A DNA stretch of 64,000 nucleotides from Coprobacter fastidiosus (GCF_030296935.1 NZ_AP028032.1:2790001-2854000), one strand, 5' to 3'. Positions 1 to 9,224 are shown, counted from the stretch's first letter. Made by a program: numbers and translations. The notes: generated from the letters alone by a model not told the origin.

Positions 1-1740
1 GGCGTTGGGTTTATCGACTTTGTTAATGGCAAATACGATAGGTACTCCTGCTGCCGATGCGTGGTTGATTGCTTCGACGGTTTGCGGCATCACGCTGTCG
101 TCTGCGGCAACGATGATGATTGCGATGTCCGTAACTTTAGCTCCTCGTGCACGCATGGCGGTGAAAGCTTCGTGTCCGGGTGTATCCAAGAACGTGATTC
201 TTCTACCGTCGCTCAATTTTACATTGTAAGCCCCGATATGTTGGGTGATACCTCCGGCTTCACCTGCGATGACATTCGCATTACGGATATAGTCGAGTAA
301 CGAGGTTTTTCCGTGATCGACATGTCCCATAACCGTGACAATCGGGGGACGGTGAGTCAAGTCTTCTTCTTTATCCTCTTCTACATTGATCGCTTCTACT
401 ACCTCCGCACTGACATATTCTGTCTTGAATCCGAACTCTTCTGCTACGATATTGATCGTTTCCGCATCGAGTCGTTGGTTGATAGATACCATAATACCGA
501 TGCTCATACAGGTTGCGATAACGTTATTTACCGGTACATTCATCATGACGGCCAGATCGTTAGCGGTAACGAACTCGGTCAGTTTCAGAATGCGACTTTC
601 TTCCATCTCCTGCTCTTCCAGTTCCTGAGCTTTGTTGGCAAAAGCTTCGCGTTTCTCTTTACGCCATTTTGCACTCTTTTTCTGTCCTTTAGTTGTCAGT
701 CTGGCCAGTGTTTCCTTGATCTGTTTCTGTACATCCTCTTCACTGATTTCGGCTTTTACCGGTTTTTTCAGTTTCAACTTAGGACCTTTTGGGTTACCGT
801 TGTTTCGAGATTGCGGATTTGTGGTCGGCGCATTCTTCTCAATATCGATTTTTTCTTTGCGGATACGTTTCCGTTTTTTACGTTCCATATCCGTTTCTTG
901 AGATTCGGCCGTTTTTGCGTCCGCAATAAGCGGCTTTTTCAGATCATTGCGCTGTTTATCTTTAGCTTCGCGCTCTTTTCTTTTTTCTTCTTTTGTTTTT
1001 TTCTTCGGACGAGTTTGTTGATTTAGTGCTGAAAGGTCTATTTTCCCGACAACATTGATATTCGTAGTCAGTTTAGGCCGGTTTAGCGTAAATATTTCGT
1101 CTTCTTTTGTTTCTTCGTTCATATGGATGGGTTCATCGTCCTCTTCTTCTTCGGAATTCTCGTCAATATCGTTTTCTGAAGTCAGATTTTCTTCCTCTTC
1201 TTCGATATTTGCAGTTTGGGGTTCTTCTGTAATTTCGGGTTCTTTTATAGAAATTTGTTCTTCTTCCTGAATTTCCTTTTCGATCTCGTTATGATCTTGT
1301 ACGGGTTCTTCGGTAACTGTTTTTTCCTCTTTGTCCGTTACGGTCTCTTCCGGTTCTTCTTTTTTAGGAACTACCGGACGGTATAGATTATCTAAATCTA
1401 TCTTTCCGACTTGTTTTATTCTCGGCTTTAATTCTTCGTCTATGGTTGTCGCTATTTCCGTTTTTCCCGATTCATTGTCCGATGCGGGTTCTTCATAGCC
1501 TTCGAGAGCGACGGTTGCTTTGTTCTTATCTTTATTATGGCGCTCCTGGCTGATACGTTCCGATTCGATTTTCAGATCTTTATCCGTACTGAACTCTTTT
1601 ACCAGCAGGGCATACTGTTCGTCACTGATTTTCGTATTGGGATTTGACTCAATAGAAAATCCTTTCTTTTGCAGGAAATCGACAGCTGTCTGAATTCCTA
1701 CATTTAAATCTCTTGCTACTTTATTTAACCTTATCGTCAT
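1..1740 (-). CDS. infB: Translation initiation factor IF-2 (C-terminal part outside window)
   Basis: IF-2 is the GTPase that brings initiator tRNA to the small ribosomal subunit. The 580 visible codons start at 1740 with [15 protein letters not shown], the usual Bacteroidetes IF-2 N-terminus, followed by a long charged, low-complexity linker rich in E, K and D. The GTPase core then begins: G1 [11 protein letters not shown] near 320-300, G3 DTPGHEAF near 195, and G4 NKVD near the left edge, where the reading frame leaves the window. The lost part should hold the rest of the GTPase and domains II-IV. It follows nusA on the same strand after a 118-base gap, in the order rimP-nusA-infB, which is widely conserved. 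Nothing looks broken; the truncation is only the window edge. Confidence 0.97.
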   Translation of the reverse strand, partial: MTIRLNKVARDLNVGIQTAVDFLQKKGFSIESNPNTKISDEQYALLVKEFSTDKDLKIESERISQERHNKDKNKATVALEGYEEPASDNESGKTEIATTIDEELKPRIKQVGKIDLDNLYRPVVPKKEEPEETVTDKEEKTVTEEPVQDHNEIEKEIQEEEQISIKEPEITEEPQTANIEEEEENLTSENDIDENSEEEEDDEPIHMNEETKEDEIFTLNRPKLTTNINVVGKIDLSALNQQTRPKKKTKEEKRKEREAKDKQRNDLKKPLIADAKTAESQETDMERKKRKRIRKEKIDIEKNAPTTNPQSRNNGNPKGPKLKLKKPVKAEISEEDVQKQIKETLARLTTKGQKKSAKWRKEKREAFANKAQELEEQEMEESRILKLTEFVTANDLAVMMNVPVNNVIATCMSIGIMVSINQRLDAETINIVAEEFGFKTEYVSAEVVEAINVEEDKEEDLTHRPPIVTVMGHVDHGKTSLLDYIRNANVIAGEAGGITQHIGAYNVKLSDGRRITFLDTPGHEAFTAMRARGAKVTDIAIIIVAADDSVMPQTVEAINHASAAGVPIVFAINKVDKPNA

Positions 1741-1821
1741 AATCGTTTTTTAGCGTTATACAAAATGAAAGAAGAATATTTAGTCGGATTCCGGGAGATT
1801 TTCCAGACTAGGAAACAGGGT

Positions 1822-1853
1822 AAATCCGTCTTACTTCGCAGTATGACGGATTT
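1822..1853 (-). promoter_or_regulatory. Hairpin between nusA and infB
   Basis: A perfect 9-base inverted repeat (AAATCCGTC at 1822-1830, GACGGATTT at 1845-1853) lies in the nusA-infB gap. It is not followed by a clear T-run on the minus strand, so it is more likely an RNA processing or partial attenuation structure than a full terminator. The role is inferred. Confidence 0.4.
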
Positions 1854-1858
1854 CCTTT

Positions 1859-3115
1859 CTATTCTTCTTCAAATTCTGCTTTTAATATATTAATTATTTC
1901 ATCAACGGTATTTTCTTCGAGATCTGCTTTTTCGATCAATTCCTCTCGAGACATTGCCAATACGCTTTTGGCCGTAGCACATCCGATAGCTTTTAGGGCT
2001 TCTATCACCCAACCGTCGATTTCGTCTTTAAATTCATCGAGATAAATGTCTTCTTCTTCTGTTTCATCGATATCACGATACACATCTATCGTATATCCGG
2101 TCAGCATACATGCTAATTTTATATTCAGTCCTCCTTTGCCGATAGCGAGAGAAACTTCTTCCGGTTTTAAGAATACTTCGGCTTTTTTTTCTTCTTCGTT
2201 CAGACGAATTGAAGAAATTTTTGCCGGACTCAGCGATCTTTGGATGAAAAGAGATGTATTTGCAGTATAATTGATTACATCGATGTTTTCATTTCTCAAT
2301 TCTCTGACGATACCGTGAATGCGAGCGCCTTTTACCCCGACGCAAGCGCCTACCGGATCGATGCGATCGTCATAAGATTCTACCGCAATTTTAGCACGTT
2401 CTCCCGGGATACGTGCTACTTTGCGAATAGTAATCAGACCGTCATGTATTTCCGGAACTTCCAGTTCGAACAACCGTTTCAGAAATTCTTCCGAAGTTCG
2501 GGATATGATAATTTTCGGATTATTGTTTTTGTTATCGACACGGGCGACTACCGCTCTTGCGGTTTCTCCTTTACGATAAAAATCCGAAGGAATTTGCTCT
2601 GTTTTCGGAAGAAGAAGTTCGTTCCCTTCATCATCGATAAGAAGCATTTCCTTTTTCCAGATCTGGTAAACTTCTGCACTGACGATTTGTCCGATTCTAT
2701 CTTTGTATTTATTGTAAATGGCATCTTTTTGCAGTTCCAGAATTTTTGATGCCAATGTTTGACGCAGGTTTAAAATGGCCCGGCGTCCGAATTTTTCGAA
2801 AATTACTTCATCGGTAACTTCTTCACCTACTTCGTAATCGTTATCGATTTTTTTGGCCTCGGATAAAGAGATTTGCAGATTGGGATCGCTGACTTGTCCG
2901 TCTTCGACTACTTCGCGGTTTCTCCATATTTCAAAGTCCCCTTTGTCGGGATTTACAATAACATCGAAGTTTTCGTCCGTACCGAACATTTTCGCTAATA
3001 CGTTGCGGAACGATTCTTCCAACACGCTGATCATTGTCGTTCTGTCAATGTTCTTCAGTTCTTTAAACTCCGAGAACGTGTCGACCATGCTGATTGCTTC
3101 CTCTTTTTTGGCCAT
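1859..3115 (-). CDS. nusA: Transcription termination/antitermination factor NusA
   Basis: NusA binds RNA polymerase and nascent RNA and modulates pausing, termination and antitermination. The 418-residue product has the family layout: an N-terminal polymerase-binding domain, an S1 RNA-binding domain at roughly 130-200, and two KH domains at roughly 210-345 with the GKGGLNIKLA and GVKGARI loops. An acidic C-terminal region with helix-hairpin-helix-like sequence ends in EFEEE. The length fits Bacteroidetes NusA, which lacks the long tail of some proteobacterial forms. Its start is 2 bases downstream of the rimP stop, so translation of the two is probably coupled, and infB follows. The ATG at 3115 gives the expected MAKKEE start. 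Confidence 0.97.
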   Translation of the reverse strand: MAKKEEAISMVDTFSEFKELKNIDRTTMISVLEESFRNVLAKMFGTDENFDVIVNPDKGDFEIWRNREVVEDGQVSDPNLQISLSEAKKIDNDYEVGEEVTDEVIFEKFGRRAILNLRQTLASKILELQKDAIYNKYKDRIGQIVSAEVYQIWKKEMLLIDDEGNELLLPKTEQIPSDFYRKGETARAVVARVDNKNNNPKIIISRTSEEFLKRLFELEVPEIHDGLITIRKVARIPGERAKIAVESYDDRIDPVGACVGVKGARIHGIVRELRNENIDVINYTANTSLFIQRSLSPAKISSIRLNEEEKKAEVFLKPEEVSLAIGKGGLNIKLACMLTGYTIDVYRDIDETEEEDIYLDEFKDEIDGWVIEALKAIGCATAKSVLAMSREELIEKADLEENTVDEIINILKAEFEEE

Positions 3116-3117
3116 AT

Positions 3118-3585
3118 TTATTTAAATCTGATTAAATATTTTGTGTACTTTATTTCATCATAACCGAAAACGAGATCTTCCGATACCTCTACTTTTCGTT
3201 TACTGGTTTCTGTCTTTACTTTTTTCGTTATCGTAACAGTAAATTTGTCTTCATCCGCTTCCTTTAGGATTCCGTTGAGTTTTAGTCCCGATTTTGTAAG
3301 AACTTCGACCTCATTACCGATATTTTTTTTATACTGTTTCCGAACTTTGAACGGAGATGTAATGCCTGCCGACCCTACTTCAAGCTCATAGTCTTCTATA
3401 TCCCGGTCGAGGTGCTCTTCTATAAATCTGTGCAAGGTCGAGCATTGTTCTATATCTATACCGTCTTCGTTATCTATTTCGATAATGATGCTGTTACCCG
3501 GCTTTACCTGAACATCTACTATAAAGCAGTCTGTACCCGACAATCCTTTTTCTACAAGTTCCTTTACAAAATCTTTTTCTATCAT
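3118..3585 (-). CDS. rimP: Ribosome maturation factor RimP
   Basis: RimP assists 30S ribosomal subunit maturation. The 155-residue product shows the family N-terminal alpha/beta domain, with the acidic stretch IEIDNEDGIDIEQC at about 50-65, the SHxxxxxLD-like core and the ELEVGSAGI segment. A C-terminal SH3-like domain contains LNGILKEAD. It is the first gene of rimP-nusA-infB; the nusA start follows after 2 bases. A good Bacteroidetes promoter lies about 120 bases upstream, with a GC-rich hairpin between promoter and start. Identity is secure from context and sequence. Confidence 0.93.
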   Translation of the reverse strand: MIEKDFVKELVEKGLSGTDCFIVDVQVKPGNSIIIEIDNEDGIDIEQCSTLHRFIEEHLDRDIEDYELEVGSAGITSPFKVRKQYKKNIGNEVEVLTKSGLKLNGILKEADEDKFTVTITKKVKTETSKRKVEVSEDLVFGYDEIKYTKYLIRFK

Positions 3586-3661
3586 TCAATTTCTTTTAAT
3601 GGGGAAGGAGATGATGTCTAATATATTTTTCGATAGCGATAGTTTTATATTAGAACAAAAC

Positions 3662-3682
3662 GAGGGGGCAATGTGCCCCCTC
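3662..3682 (-). promoter_or_regulatory. GC-rich leader hairpin of rimP operon
   Basis: GAGGGGGCA at 3662-3670 and TGCCCCCTC at 3674-3682 form a perfect 9-bp stem with a 3-base loop. On the minus strand it is followed by GTTTTGTTCT. Because it lies downstream of the operon promoter and upstream of rimP, it could act as an attenuator or RNA-protecting leader hairpin. It could also be read as a terminator for the metallopeptidase gene upstream on the same strand. Confidence 0.6.
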
Positions 3683-3703
3683 CTTCTTCTCCCTTTTGCG
3701 TTG

Positions 3704-3734
3704 CAAATATACAAAATATAGGTACGTCAACAAA
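3704..3734 (-). promoter_or_regulatory. Promoter of rimP-nusA-infB
   Basis: Read on the minus strand, TTTG (3734-3731), exactly 19 bases, then TATATTTG (3711-3704) matches the Bacteroidetes primary sigma consensus. Predicted transcription starts about 110 bases before the rimP ATG. Confidence 0.75.
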
Positions 3735-3816
3735 TAGTTTGGTTGCATTTTCCTATCATAATGCAAAATTATTTTATTATTTTAATATATATTTATATGT
3801 ATTAATATATTGGATT

Positions 3817-4521
3817 CTATTCAATAGGAAACGGGAAAGACTTGAGCTCTTTTTCTAAAATTTTCTCTTTGCCTTGACAATATCGGTTACATAGTTGGTG
3901 AAAACGTTCTCCGTGATTCATTTCAGATAAATGAGCTAATTCGTGAAAGATCACGTAGTCGATCAGACGATCGGGTAGGAACATGAGATGATAGGACAGG
4001 AGTATGTTGCGTCGCATATCGCATCTGCCGAGCCGTTTCCGTCCGTGGGAAACCGATACGCTGTTATAGGTCAGGTTTAATTGTTTGGCTAATAAATCGA
4101 GGCGTTCCGGCAGGTACTTTTCGGCCTCTTGTTTGATGAATCGTTTGATACCGGCAGATATGATTCTTTGGGTTTCGGGAGATTCGAAATCTGTCGTGTC
4201 GGGGCAGAATATAAATAGCGTATTGTTGTGTAGCTTGAACAGGTATTTGTTTTTGTTATGTGTTTGTATGGCAATAGTAAAGTTTCGGGTTTCGAGCAAA
4301 GTTCCCGGACGTAATATTTTGTCGTTCTTGCGTACGTATATTTTTCGTATGTTTTCTCTGTTTTTGTTTATGGATTGTGTTATCTGTGCATAGGTAATAC
4401 CTTCCGGAACGGTTATCTGTAGTGAATTATCCCGTATCTTGAAAATGAGATGCCGGGCTGTCGGGTGGAGATACAGAATTATTGTACCGAATTCGGGGTC
4501 TTCGTATTGATATTTTTTCAT
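3817..4521 (-). CDS. YgjP-like (DUF45/M48-type) zinc metallopeptidase
   Basis: The 234-residue protein carries FHELAHLSEMNHGERF near residues 188-203. This is the HExxH zinc site with a third histidine in the NHGxxF segment that marks the YgjP/DUF45 family. The N-terminal half has the beta-rich DUF45 sequence (HPTARHLIFKIRDNSLQITVP). There is no signal peptide or membrane segment, so it is probably cytoplasmic. The substrate is unknown for most of the family. It stands alone on the minus strand, separated from rimP by the rimP promoter, and the first strong repeat of the window begins just upstream of its start. Confidence 0.85.
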   Translation of the reverse strand: MKKYQYEDPEFGTIILYLHPTARHLIFKIRDNSLQITVPEGITYAQITQSINKNRENIRKIYVRKNDKILRPGTLLETRNFTIAIQTHNKNKYLFKLHNNTLFIFCPDTTDFESPETQRIISAGIKRFIKQEAEKYLPERLDLLAKQLNLTYNSVSVSHGRKRLGRCDMRRNILLSYHLMFLPDRLIDYVIFHELAHLSEMNHGERFHQLCNRYCQGKEKILEKELKSFPFPIE

Positions 4522-4566
4522 GTGGCAAATATATTGTTTTTATCAGATACTGTGTGTCTATAAATG

Positions 4567-4742
4567 TTAGAGTCTATATAAATTTTCCGACAAAGAGATT
4601 TTATCCGGTTATTTTTTTTGTGTTTCTTTCTACTCTGTTTTCTCGCTTTCATTCATCGGGTGCTCTACTATCTCCTTCGTAAGAACAAAAAAATTAGAAG
4701 AAGGTATTAAACTTGACCTGAACAAAATTTAAACAGACTTTA
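4567..4742 (+). repeat. Dispersed intergenic repeat, copy A
   Basis: This copy of 176 bases has imperfect terminal inverted repeats: left AGAGTCTATATAAATTTT, and right end reading AAAGTCTGTTTAAATTTT on the other strand. The core TTTTTGTGTTTCTTTC and the right-hand ACCTGAACAAAATTTAAAC are shared with the copies at 32980 and 57077. It fills much of the 412-base gap between the metallopeptidase and padR genes. No reading frame in it is convincing. Confidence 0.75.
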
Positions 4743-4873
4743 GGTGAACTAAATTTGCATAAGTAGTTTTCTTTATCGTGTTTTGTTCTGATCTGTTTGG
4801 GGTTAAGAATATTTATATGTATCGGAAATTTTCTATATAAATGTTTTTAACGTCTATATAAGGTTAAAATCAG

Positions 4874-4914
4874 TACCTTGTATTGCAAGGTATTTATATT
4901 TTGTGTTATATTTG
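4874..4914 (+). promoter_or_regulatory. padR promoter with overlapping inverted repeat operator
   Basis: TTG at 4883-4885, 21 bases, then TATATTTG at 4907-4914 forms the promoter. A 7-base perfect inverted repeat TACCTTG-5 nt-CAAGGTA (4874-4892) overlaps the upstream promoter element. PadR-family regulators commonly repress their own operon from such dyads, so this is the natural candidate operator (inference). Confidence 0.6.
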
Positions 4915-4933
4915 TAGCGTAAAGGTGTAATGT

Positions 4934-5260
4934 ATGAATACGGAAAATATAAAATCTCAGATGCGCAAGGGGATTCTTGAGTATTGTACGCTCTTGATTC
5001 TTAGTAAAAAGCGGGCGTATGTGTCAGATATTATACAATCTTTGAAAGAATCTCGTCTTATTGTGGTCGAAGGTACGCTTTATCCGCTGTTGACACGCTT
5101 GAAAAATGCCGGTCTGCTTGATTATGAATGGGAAGAATCTCCTCAAGGTCCTCCTCGAAAATATTATCGTTTGACAGAGACCGGGAGAGCGTTCCTGAAT
5201 GAGTTGGAAAGTGCTTGGACAGAATTGAACCGCACAGTCGAATATATTCGGGAGATATAG
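4934..5260 (+). CDS. PadR-family transcriptional regulator
   Basis: This is a 108-residue single-domain winged-helix regulator. It starts MNTENIKSQMRKGILEYC and contains the family segments YVSDIIQSLKE, VVEGTLYPLLTRLKNAGLL and PPRKYYRLTETG (helix-turn-helix followed by the beta-hairpin wing). Its size matches short PadR proteins, which have little beyond the winged helix and a C-terminal dimerisation helix (residues 85-108). It is followed after 35 bases by the PspC-domain gene. This padR-pspC pairing is recurrent in Bacteroidetes and suggests control of an envelope-stress membrane protein. The inverted repeat in its promoter suggests autoregulation. The inducer is unknown. Confidence 0.9.
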   Translation: MNTENIKSQMRKGILEYCTLLILSKKRAYVSDIIQSLKESRLIVVEGTLYPLLTRLKNAGLLDYEWEESPQGPPRKYYRLTETGRAFLNELESAWTELNRTVEYIREI

Positions 5261-5295
5261 TTTTATATAGATGATAAATAATATATATAATAGAT

Positions 5296-6393
5296 ATGAA
5301 AAAGACGCTAACGGTAAATCTTAATAATACGGTATATCATATCGATGAAGACGCTTATAGCCAGTTGCAGGATTACTTGGAAAGTCTGAACGATTATTTC
5401 CGGAATGAAGAAGGAGCAAGCGAGATATTGAGCGATATCGAGGCTCGTATTGCCGAGTTGTTTAAAGAAAGAATGCGTTTCGGTATGCAGATAATTACGG
5501 TGCGCGAGGTGGATGAAATCATCTCTGTCATGGGACATCCCGAAGATTTTGCTTCTGATACGCTGAATATTGAAACCGATGATAAGGAGGTCGGAGAAAA
5601 AGAAGTTGAAAATCAGAATACTGAAAAAGGGGAGGATGGAACGACACCTCAGGAAAAAATTCCCGAGAGAAACCGACGGCGTCTGTTTAGGGATAAGGAC
5701 GATGCTTTTCTTGGCGGTGTAGCTTCAGGATTGGGATATTATCTCGGTGTCAGCACAGCGCTTGTCCGCATTTTGTTCGTATTGTTTACTTTTCTTACCG
5801 GATATGCGCTTCTGATTTATTTGGTTTTGTGGATTTGTATTCCGGAGGCTAAAACTGCTGCACAGAAATTAGAGATGAGAGGGGAGGCGGCGACGGTCGA
5901 TAATATCAAACGATTTGTTTCCGAAACGATAGCAAAAGAGGAATTAGGACCGGAGAAAAAAACTTTCGGTGATTATGTGCTTTCGGCAATTAAGATCGTA
6001 TTGAAATTCGTATTTATAATTTTCGGTGGATGTCTTGGTTTTATTTTGCTGGTTCTTTTGTCTTCTTTATTGTTTGTGTTATTGGCGGCGGCCGGAGGCA
6101 CGGTTGGAATTGTTACGCAAGGCATAGATCCGTTTTTTATGCAGATGTTCTCTGCCGTTCACTATCCGTGGATGTTGACTGCCGTTTTGCTGGTATTGTT
6201 GGCCATTCCGGTATATGCCGTATTGAGAATGGTTTTAGGGCGTGTATTTAATTTCCCTCCCCAATCCCGCTGGGTGACAGTCTTGTTGGTTATATTGTGG
6301 AGCATAGCTTTTGTTGCCGGTATGGTAATGTGGTTTATTTCGTTACCCGGAATACATACTGTATTGAATCAGTATCAGGGGAATATAATATAG
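5296..6393 (+). CDS. PspC-domain inner membrane protein
   Basis: The 365-residue protein has a cytoplasmic N-terminal region (residues 1-90, MKKTLTVNLNNTVYHIDEDA) typical of Bacteroidetes PspC proteins. An acidic linker follows, then the PspC domain at about 127-190 (FRDKDDAFLGGVASGLGYYL and a hydrophobic hairpin ending LWICIPE). Several further membrane segments follow at roughly 235-275, 290-310 and 325-350. PspC proteins take part in phage-shock-like envelope stress responses; the exact partner here is not known. It is the second gene after padR and is closed by a strong terminator. Confidence 0.88.
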   Translation: MKKTLTVNLNNTVYHIDEDAYSQLQDYLESLNDYFRNEEGASEILSDIEARIAELFKERMRFGMQIITVREVDEIISVMGHPEDFASDTLNIETDDKEVGEKEVENQNTEKGEDGTTPQEKIPERNRRRLFRDKDDAFLGGVASGLGYYLGVSTALVRILFVLFTFLTGYALLIYLVLWICIPEAKTAAQKLEMRGEAATVDNIKRFVSETIAKEELGPEKKTFGDYVLSAIKIVLKFVFIIFGGCLGFILLVLLSSLLFVLLAAAGGTVGIVTQGIDPFFMQMFSAVHYPWMLTAVLLVLLAIPVYAVLRMVLGRVFNFPPQSRWVTVLLVILWSIAFVAGMVMWFISLPGIHTVLNQYQGNII

Positions 6394-6432
6394 GCGGATC
6401 GGTTGATCTTGATTGGTTCTAAGGGGTTATTA

Positions 6433-6467
6433 AAAGCCTTTGTCCGTTTGATTCGGACAAGGGCTTT
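6433..6467 (+). terminator. Terminator after pspC-like gene
   Basis: AAAGCCTTTGTCCG and CGGACAAGGGCTTT form a 14-bp stem (one G-T pair) with a loop of about 7 bases, followed by T-rich sequence. It lies between the pspC-like gene and the convergent araC-type gene and may serve both. Confidence 0.85.
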
Positions 6468-6483
6468 CTTCTTTAGTATAATC

Positions 6484-7329
6484 TTATTGGCTGTTGCGAT
6501 AAGCTTGAGGACTCATGCCGACATGGCGTTTGAAATATTTCCCGAAAAATGATACGTTCGGGAAATTCAAGGAGTAAGAAATTTCCTGTATTGTCAATTC
6601 TGTCGATTTTAGTTGGGCTTTAGCGTCGAGGATTACCATTCGGGCAATAATGTCGGATGCGGTAAATCCTGTGATTTGCTTTATGGTCGTGCACAAGTGT
6701 TGCGGAGTGATATTCAGTTGTTCGGCGTAAAATGAGATGGAACGTTCTCGTGTATAATGTTGCATGACAAGTCCGACAAACTGTTTCCGAATTTCTTCTT
6801 TCCGGGTAAGGGCAGGCGGATTCAATGTATGTTTCTGATACATGTATCCGATTCCTTGCAGCATTGATTGTAAGATACTCTTGGTAATTTCCGTATTGAA
6901 TATTTCTGTGATCTGTTCCTGGGTTTTCACCAGTAAAGAAAAATATTCCGCAAGAAGTTCTGCGCTTTCTTGTTTTAAGGATATTACCGGATTTTCTATG
7001 ACTTGAGGCAGGAAATCTGCTGAAAATTTTACCATGTTGGTTTGGCTCAGAAATTCCGATGAAAAAGCGACGAAACACAATCGGACTTTTCCTTGTTGTC
7101 CGATAAACTGAAGGATATTTCCCGGTAAAATAGAGACGAAATCATTCTTCTTTATATAATAGTCGGTCATTTTTATGGAAGCATGTATCTCTCCTTCTAA
7201 ACATAACACGAAGATTCCGGCTTTTAATCGGAACGGTTGTTTGTAAAATGCCAAGATTTCTTCGGTGATATCTGTTCCTATAATGATATTTTCAGATATG
7301 TCGAATTGTGGTAAATCGGTTCTAAGCAT
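6484..7329 (-). CDS. AraC-family transcriptional regulator
   Basis: The protein has 281 residues. The N-terminal 170 residues look like a cupin-type sensor domain (GEIHASIKM, KNDFVSILPGNILQF). The C-terminal 100 residues form the double helix-turn-helix, with SISFYAEQLNITPQHLCTTI and the second-helix signature LNFPNVSFFGKYFKRHVGMS. That last segment is the AraC family hallmark. It is a lone gene with its own probable minus-strand TATTTTTG box at 7355-7362. It converges on the pspC-like gene and lies next to nadK on the same strand. No target or ligand can be named from the context. Confidence 0.9.
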   Translation of the reverse strand: MLRTDLPQFDISENIIIGTDITEEILAFYKQPFRLKAGIFVLCLEGEIHASIKMTDYYIKKNDFVSILPGNILQFIGQQGKVRLCFVAFSSEFLSQTNMVKFSADFLPQVIENPVISLKQESAELLAEYFSLLVKTQEQITEIFNTEITKSILQSMLQGIGYMYQKHTLNPPALTRKEEIRKQFVGLVMQHYTRERSISFYAEQLNITPQHLCTTIKQITGFTASDIIARMVILDAKAQLKSTELTIQEISYSLNFPNVSFFGKYFKRHVGMSPQAYRNSQ

Positions 7330-7409
7330 ATCTTGTATTTTTAATATTCGATTGCAAAAATAAGAAAATAAAACCGATATTCCTATGAAAATATTAAAAA
7401 TAGATCAAT

Positions 7410-8288
7410 TTATATATTGTATCGTTTATCTGCTCCCCACATGAGTTTGTCTCGTAAGGTATCAATAAAAACATGATTGTTTCGTTTCACGATAGGGGTA
7501 GTGAAAGGGGCTTTGCAAATAATTAATTCATGATTTGTACCCATCATGGCGGAACGTCCGTCCAGACTTACCAAAAAGTTGTTACTTCGGCTTTCGATTT
7601 GCATACGGATCGTATCTTGGTCATTGAATACCAAAGGACGGACATTCAAACTGTGGGGAGCAACCGGTGCTATTACGAAGTTCGGAGCTTGCGGAACGAG
7701 TATCGGGCCACCTACGCTCAATGAATATCCGGTCGATCCGGTAGGAGTCGAAACAATTAGCCCGTCAGCTTGATAGGTGTTCAGAAATACATCGTTCAAA
7801 TATGTGCGGATGGTGATCATTGAAGAACTGTCTCTTTTCAGAATGGCGGCTTCGTTCAGTGCAAAAGGCCAAAACTTAACGGGGAGAGCATCTGCTTTTA
7901 GTTGTAGTAGAGAACGCTCTTCGATTCGGTAATCGCCGTTAAACAGTTCTGCTACAGCTTCATCTATTTCATTTTCGGCTACATCGGCAAGAAATCCGAG
8001 ACGTCCGGTATTGATTCCCAATATCGGGATGTGTTTGTTCCCGACCCGTTCGGCAGTTTTTAAGAATGTTCCGTCTCCGCCGAGGCTGAGAGCCATATCT
8101 GCCGAAAAATTATTGTCTGTAATCAGCTTGCTGTATCGAGGTTCTATTTTCATTACAGTATGCAGAAAGCGGTAGAACTCTTCACAAATAAGAATTTCCG
8201 CATTATATTTGCTTAATGCGTTGAAAAGATGCTTTGCCTGTATGCTTTTTTCTGCTTGATATAAATTCCCGAAAATGGCTATTCTCAT
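7410..8288 (-). CDS. nadK: NAD kinase
   Basis: NAD kinase phosphorylates NAD to NADP using ATP or polyphosphate. The 292-residue protein contains the diagnostic GGDGTFLKTAERV (around residue 70), NTGRLGFLAD (about 93-102), the NEAAI segment and TPTGSTGYSLSVGGP (about 180). These make up the nucleotide- and NAD-binding sites of the family. The length is normal for bacterial NadK. It is transcribed divergently from pdxJ across a shared 196-base region, an arrangement common in Bacteroidales. Confidence 0.96.
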   Translation of the reverse strand: MRIAIFGNLYQAEKSIQAKHLFNALSKYNAEILICEEFYRFLHTVMKIEPRYSKLITDNNFSADMALSLGGDGTFLKTAERVGNKHIPILGINTGRLGFLADVAENEIDEAVAELFNGDYRIEERSLLQLKADALPVKFWPFALNEAAILKRDSSSMITIRTYLNDVFLNTYQADGLIVSTPTGSTGYSLSVGGPILVPQAPNFVIAPVAPHSLNVRPLVFNDQDTIRMQIESRSNNFLVSLDGRSAMMGTNHELIICKAPFTTPIVKRNNHVFIDTLRDKLMWGADKRYNI

Positions 8289-8359
8289 CGTTATTTACAT
8301 TTTTTATAAGCTTTTTGATCTTTTGCTAACGTTTTTCTTTAGATTTCTGTAAAACCTAT

Positions 8360-8367
8360 TAATTTTG
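8360..8367 (+). promoter_or_regulatory. Likely pdxJ -7 box
   Basis: TAATTTTG fits the TAnnTTTG element and precedes the pdxJ ATG by about 120 bases. I see no strong TTTG element 19 bases upstream, so this is a tentative call. Confidence 0.4.
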
Positions 8368-8484
8368 CATCAGCACAAAGTTCTTTTGCAAACGTACATA
8401 AAATTTTTGGCTTCGGAGATATTTTTCAGTCTTACCGGGTCGAAAAAAGTTCTTTTTATCATAAGTAGAATTAATTTTGGAAAA

Positions 8485-9198
8485 ATGACCAAATTAAGTG
8501 TAAATGTAAATAAGATTGCCACATTGCGTAATGCCAGAGGTGGCAATATGCCTAATGTCTTGAAAGTCGCGCTGGACTGTGAAGCTTTTGGTGCTGACGG
8601 AATCACGGTACATCCTCGTCCGGATGCACGGCATATCCGCTATTCTGACGTGTATGAGCTCAGACCTCAGTTAAGAACTGAATTCAACATAGAGGGTTAT
8701 CCGTCCGATCCTTTTATAAATTTGGTGTTGCAGGTCAAACCGAATCAGGTGACGTTAGTTCCCGATGCTCCGGATGCGATCACTTCCAATGCCGGTTGGG
8801 ATACACGTACGCATTTCGATTTTTTAAGCGAGATAATAGACCGATTTAATCAAGTCGGTATTCGAACATCGATCTTTGTGGATACCAATCCTGAATTGAT
8901 AGAGTTTGCCGCCAAAACCGGGACGGACAGAATCGAATTATATACCGAACCGTATGCTTCGGCTTATGCTTCGGATCGTGAAAAAGCTGTCGCTCCTTTT
9001 ATCAAGGCTGCGGCATTGGCTCATAAATTGGGCTTGGGGATCAATGCCGGACATGATCTGAATCTTGAGAATTTGCGATATTTTCATGAGCAGATTCCTG
9101 TTTTGGATGAAGTTTCTATCGGGCATGCTCTTATCACTGACGCCCTTTATTTGGGATTGCAGGAGACTATTCGCCAATATAAAGATTGTCTTAAATAA
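8485..9198 (+). CDS. pdxJ: Pyridoxine 5'-phosphate synthase
   Basis: PdxJ closes the pyridine ring in the DXP-dependent vitamin B6 pathway, from 1-deoxyxylulose 5-phosphate and aminoacetone phosphate. The 237-residue product starts [20 protein letters not shown], the standard N-terminus. An in-frame upstream extension to 8365 is rejected because it overlaps the promoter region and is not conserved in the family. TIM-barrel active-site segments are visible: [31 protein letters not shown] and SIGHALI. It heads a cluster with exbB, exbD and a tonB-like gene 26 bases downstream. That order is common in Bacteroides relatives although the functions are unrelated. Confidence 0.96.
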   Translation: MTKLSVNVNKIATLRNARGGNMPNVLKVALDCEAFGADGITVHPRPDARHIRYSDVYELRPQLRTEFNIEGYPSDPFINLVLQVKPNQVTLVPDAPDAITSNAGWDTRTHFDFLSEIIDRFNQVGIRTSIFVDTNPELIEFAAKTGTDRIELYTEPYASAYASDREKAVAPFIKAAALAHKLGLGINAGHDLNLENLRYFHEQIPVLDEVSIGHALITDALYLGLQETIRQYKDCLK

Positions 9199-9224
9199 CA
9201 TCGATAACCGAAAAATAAAATTAT

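Noticed and set aside
313-1026. Long plus-strand open frame over infB
   Set aside because: It lies opposite infB, whose IF-2 motifs are clear; the plus-strand product is Phe/Cys-rich with no known pattern.
2240-2749. Plus-strand open frame over nusA
   Set aside because: It is antisense to the S1/KH region of nusA and shows no protein-like composition.
8365-8484. N-terminal extension of pdxJ
   Set aside because: It overlaps the likely promoter box and is not part of the PdxJ family; [10 protein letters not shown] at 8485 is the standard start.
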